Assembly: GCA_949358305.1 (NCBI GenBank)
Contig: CASHSZ010000015.1
Span: 45,001 to 65,000, forward strand
Origin: Strigamia acuminata
Taxonomy: Eukaryota; Arthropoda; Chilopoda; Geophilomorpha; Linotaeniidae
Length of the DNA stretch: 20,000 nucleotides
Direction of reading: 5' to 3'
A program made the translations under genes and the position numbers. The notes below the pieces were generated by a model. That model worked only from the letters and a program-made list of their open reading frames with translations. It was not told where the DNA came from and did not search any database. Each line of letters starts with the position of its first letter. The first letter of the stretch is position 1. Positions 17,715 to 20,000 of this stretch are shown piece by piece.

Positions 17715-18119
17715 TAATTACTCACTTTTGGGTTGTCCGAGTGTCCTCGAGTGTGGTGCGAGTCGCGTGCGGTGACCGTCTGTGCGTAGAGCGACGTTCG
17801 GCGACGTAATTTGGAAACACGACGACTCTCTTCGCGCTCTCGGCCTACGGCACCGTGCGGTTGGTAACCCCGTCCGCTCGCCACCCGGGCCGGTGATAAA
17901 ACGCGGCTATTTAATCTCGCATTTGAAATTAAAACGCCTCACGACCGATTCGGACGACGAACAATTGAAAAAAAAAAAAAAATAAATTTAATAAGATTCG
18001 TCGCGTCCGTCTCGCTCGGTCGATTCGTGCGTACATTACATTACACGACCTCCGCGTAGCAACATCCTCTCGTAAGACAACGGGAGGATGGGAGAGAATC
18101 GAAAGATTCGGTTCTCTTT

Positions 18120-18159
<40 letters not shown>

Positions 18160-18266
18160 TTAAGTTATTTATTTTATTTATTTTTTCGTTTTTTTCTTTT
18201 AATTTGCATCGACAAACTGGCCAGCAAATTTAAGTAAAAGTTTGTTTTCCCGCGCACACACGAACG
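17715..18266. other. Spacer between the two copia elements; possible untranslated exon of gene C
   Basis: No coding frame. On the minus strand, CCCAAAA|GTGAGT (GT at 17725-17724) is a strong donor. With the acceptor at 10545 it would make a first intron for gene C, so the CpG-rich stretch from 17726 to about 17930 may be its untranslated first exon. Further right: poly(A) near 17967-17981, a hairpin with 7-bp arms CATCCTC/GAGGATG at 18063-18090, an imperfect GAAA-loop hairpin at about 18093-18117, and (TTTA)n at 18119-18160. Confidence 0.4.
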
Positions 18267-18750
18267 TGTTGGGTCAAAGCAGTTTTTCATTTCACGTATT
18301 AACGGCGCACCTTTTCTGGCTAAGTGCGTTAAAGGCGAAATTCGGGTCGCATTGTTTACTGTACTGGAATCGAGAGCCAACTGCATCTGACTGTCGCAAT
18401 GCGTGTTAAATACTACAGTTGGCTCATGTTTATCAATGGATTTCGAGTTGTCGTCTGCTATGATTTAGTTTATCTATTATTTCCCCCAGTGCATTATCCA
18501 GTGTTAATGCTGGCTTTGAGTTATCTTTACTTTGGTTATGTAAAGAACAAATCAACCTTTCCATCAGGATGATTTGTTCTACTTTTAGATCGAGGGCAAA
18601 CAGCCTCGACACCTGTACATATTCACTTGCTCAGCTGTTCTTGCCTGAATAAAGATGGCCGACGCGTTTGTGCGGTTTTCAGGCACAAAATGACTTTTGT
18701 TTCGTCTCCAGTTTATTTCCCGGCGTTGACAACTTCACTTATCATCGTCA
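18267..18750 (+). repeat. Element 2 5' LTR
   Basis: 484 bases from TGTTGGGTCA to ATCGTCA, bounded on the right by the same G-TGGTAGCAG arrangement as element 1. The left end is chosen from the TGTTG terminus and the length match with the 481-bp LTR of element 1; the target duplication cannot be checked. Contains two hairpins (18544-18580 and 18590-18609), then AATAAA at 18648-18653 overlapping AAGATGGCC. Confidence 0.78.
18544..18609 (+). other. Twin-hairpin module in element 2 LTR
   Basis: AGAACAAATCA at 18544-18554 pairs with TGATTTGTTCT at 18570-18580 (11 bp, 15-nt loop); TCGAGG at 18590-18595 pairs with CCTCGA at 18604-18609. The second stem ends 38 bases before AATAAA, the same spacing as in element 1. 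Confidence 0.7.
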
Positions 18751-18751
18751 G

Positions 18752-18767
18752 TGGTAGCAGAGGATGG
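18752..18767 (+). other. Primer binding site, element 2
   Basis: TGGTAGCAGAGGATGG is complementary over 16 bases to the 3' end of animal initiator tRNA-Met (CCAUCCUCUGCUACCA). One G separates it from the LTR, as in element 1. Confidence 0.92.
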
Positions 18768-19574
18768 TTGATGGCCGAATCGTGAAGTTTTCCAGCGGAT
18801 TTCATAACGAAATCGACGCCGGACACGTCAATTTGGGCGGAACCGTATCCGCGCTTTGACGCGACGAGCGAACGTCGTATTTACGTTCACATCGCCGATT
18901 CTGTGTTCCAACGATCGTTTGGGTCGTGGAAAGGACATTTACGAACAGTAAGGAATTTATTTCGAATATTAATTGTGTATTTTTGGCTCATTTCAAGCGA
19001 AAATGGCCATTCGTCGAGCTTCGCTGCCGACCATTTCCAAGATGGCGGCCCCCAGTGCGATGCGAGTTTAAGCAGAGTTTGGGCCGTTTCTTCACGTCGT
19101 GGAGTTTTCCAGCGAAGGAAAACACAACGTGGCGACTAATTATCGTCGTGGGAATCGTCTGGAACAAGCAGGCATTTATTTTGAAGCGGAATTTTGGCGA
19201 AACTAACGGGACGGACATTTTTCGAGCGAGTTACGTGTGCGCGGCATCGTAGGAGACGAGCACGCGCAAACGACGTTTATTGTCGGGATCAAGAGCCACT
19301 ATTTGCACGTACGAGTGCAATAGTGAAGACCGGGAAGTTGGTGGAACCAGAATACACGCTAAATTCGTATTCTGGGCGGGTTAGTGCATACGCGCACGCC
19401 CGTTTGCTACGTTGGAGCACCGTACGTCGTCGGTGGATCGCCGTTGGAATTTTGGCGACGAATTTGTCCCGCCAACAACGGAAAACAACGTGCCACCTTC
19501 ACAACGTATTATTTATTGCATTTTCGGGGTCGGAATTACTTTGTATAAATTTAAGTTTTTGCTTTTGGGACCTT

Positions 19575-19737
19575 TTGTTTGTTTGGCACCCTTTAGGCAT
19601 TCGCCTAGTGTCATCCTATTCTTGGCCAGGCTTGCTCGAAGCAAGGGGGCGATCCCGCGACCCCAGGTGTGTCGGACGGAAGCCCTTGTAGCGACTGGTC
19701 AAGTTAGTTGTGCTCACTTATTGAGCTGTACCCCGGG
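19575..19737 (+). ncRNA. Conserved structured leader block, element 2 copy
   Basis: Counterpart of 12221-12383 with three substitutions. The first converts the A-U pair of the outer stem of the first hairpin into G-U (GACAC to GGCAC opposite GTGTC), keeping it foldable. The CTTGC/GCAAG and GCTCA/TGAGC hairpins are unchanged. Confidence 0.7.
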
Positions 19738-19844
19738 AAGTAGTGTATATTATTCGCCTTCATTTTGGTGGGAAAGTGTATTTGTTTGTGTGCAAAGTGC
19801 TACGAATTAGTGAATTTTGTGTTTTGTGCTACATTTCCTGCAAA

Positions 19845-20000
19845 ATGGCAGTAGCTCCGAGATTTGAGAGAGCTCGACTGCGACGGCAGTTTCTAGACTT
19901 AAGAATGAACGATAACGAGACAATGCGACAGTTTTTGGACCGTGTGGATCAGAAAGCAGTCGAGGTTAACGCAGCAGGCCTGGAATTGACTCCAATTTTC
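19845..20000 (+). CDS. Element 2 Gag, N-terminally short, runs off window
   Basis: ATG at 19845 opens a frame of 52 codons to the window end. Residues 6 onward align with element 1 Gag from about residue 109: ARLRRQFLDLRM against ARLRREFLQLQM, then DRVDQKAVEV against SRVDRKAIEL. The first ~108 residues of a usual copia Gag, including the KLDGxNYxxW region, have no counterpart upstream. Either this family lost the N-terminal part (a deletion derivative) or starts Gag late. No frame break is seen up to base 20000. Confidence 0.82.
   Translation, partial: MAVAPRFERARLRRQFLDLRMNDNETMRQFLDRVDQKAVEVNAAGLELTPIF

Larger units (their letters stand above)
18751..19844 (+). other. Element 2 leader
   Basis: 1094 nt between LTR and the Gag start codon. 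Includes a YY1-like CCAAGATGGCGGC at 19038-19050 and the conserved block 19575-19737. No supported gene; frames of up to 165 codons lack domains and cross the conserved non-coding block. Confidence 0.75.
18267..20000 (+). mobile_element. Second Ty1/copia element (element 2), 3' end outside window
   Basis: LTR 18267-18750, primer binding site, 1.09-kb leader with the conserved 163-nt block, and a Gag frame running off the end. Its LTR is not alignable over most of its length with element 1 but has matching size and module order, so it is a related but separate family in the same orientation. Pol and the 3' LTR are not visible; whether it is complete is unknown. Confidence 0.85.

Overview
The window is eukaryotic DNA, most likely from an invertebrate animal. 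Genes are split by short GT-AG introns, there is dense (TTTA)n/(TAA)n/(TTTTG)n microsatellite DNA, CpG dinucleotides are abundant, YY1-type motifs (AAGATGGCGGC) occur, and there are two Ty1/copia retrotransposons primed by the metazoan-type initiator tRNA-Met. I cannot name the species; a CpG-rich arthropod genome is a guess.

Left part (1-10544) carries three low-complexity, probably lineage-specific genes that I rebuilt from splice sites and unbroken reading phase. Gene A (minus, 372-933, with a likely untranslated first exon ending at 1417) encodes a basic/coiled-coil/acidic protein of about 160 residues. Gene B (plus, 4331-8595, 5' end not found, possible untranslated exon ending at 1755) has eleven exons, nine of its ten introns in phase 0. 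It encodes at least 981 residues: Ser/Pro-rich segments, a very long Glu/Lys single-helix region, two zinc-finger-like Cys/His motifs and a Lys-rich tail. Gene C (minus, 9442-10544) encodes 197 residues: a Gly/Ser/Asn-rich head followed by four tandemly duplicated small exons. Genes A and B are divergent from about 1490-1755; genes B and C converge. Two nearly identical ~885-bp copies of an interspersed repeat (2243-3127 and 3343-4237) lie in the probable first intron of gene B.

Right part (10825-20000) is dominated by mobile DNA. A complete, apparently young copia element (10830-17709, 5-bp target duplication GCGAC, LTRs identical by eye, one intact 1573-residue Gag-Pol frame) sits in what looks like the first intron of gene C, ten bases past its splice donor. 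A second, distinct copia element (18267 to beyond the window end) follows in the same orientation. It has a 16-base primer binding site and a Gag frame that starts at the equivalent of residue 109 of the first element.

The most interesting signal is in RNA rather than protein. The two elements have diverged strongly in LTR, leader and Gag, yet share a 163-nt non-coding leader block with only three differences (12221-12383 and 19575-19737) that can fold into hairpins. They also share a twin-hairpin module before the LTR poly(A) signal, at equal spacing and with a paired base change. Both look like functional RNA elements (packaging, dimerisation, translation or 3'-end formation).
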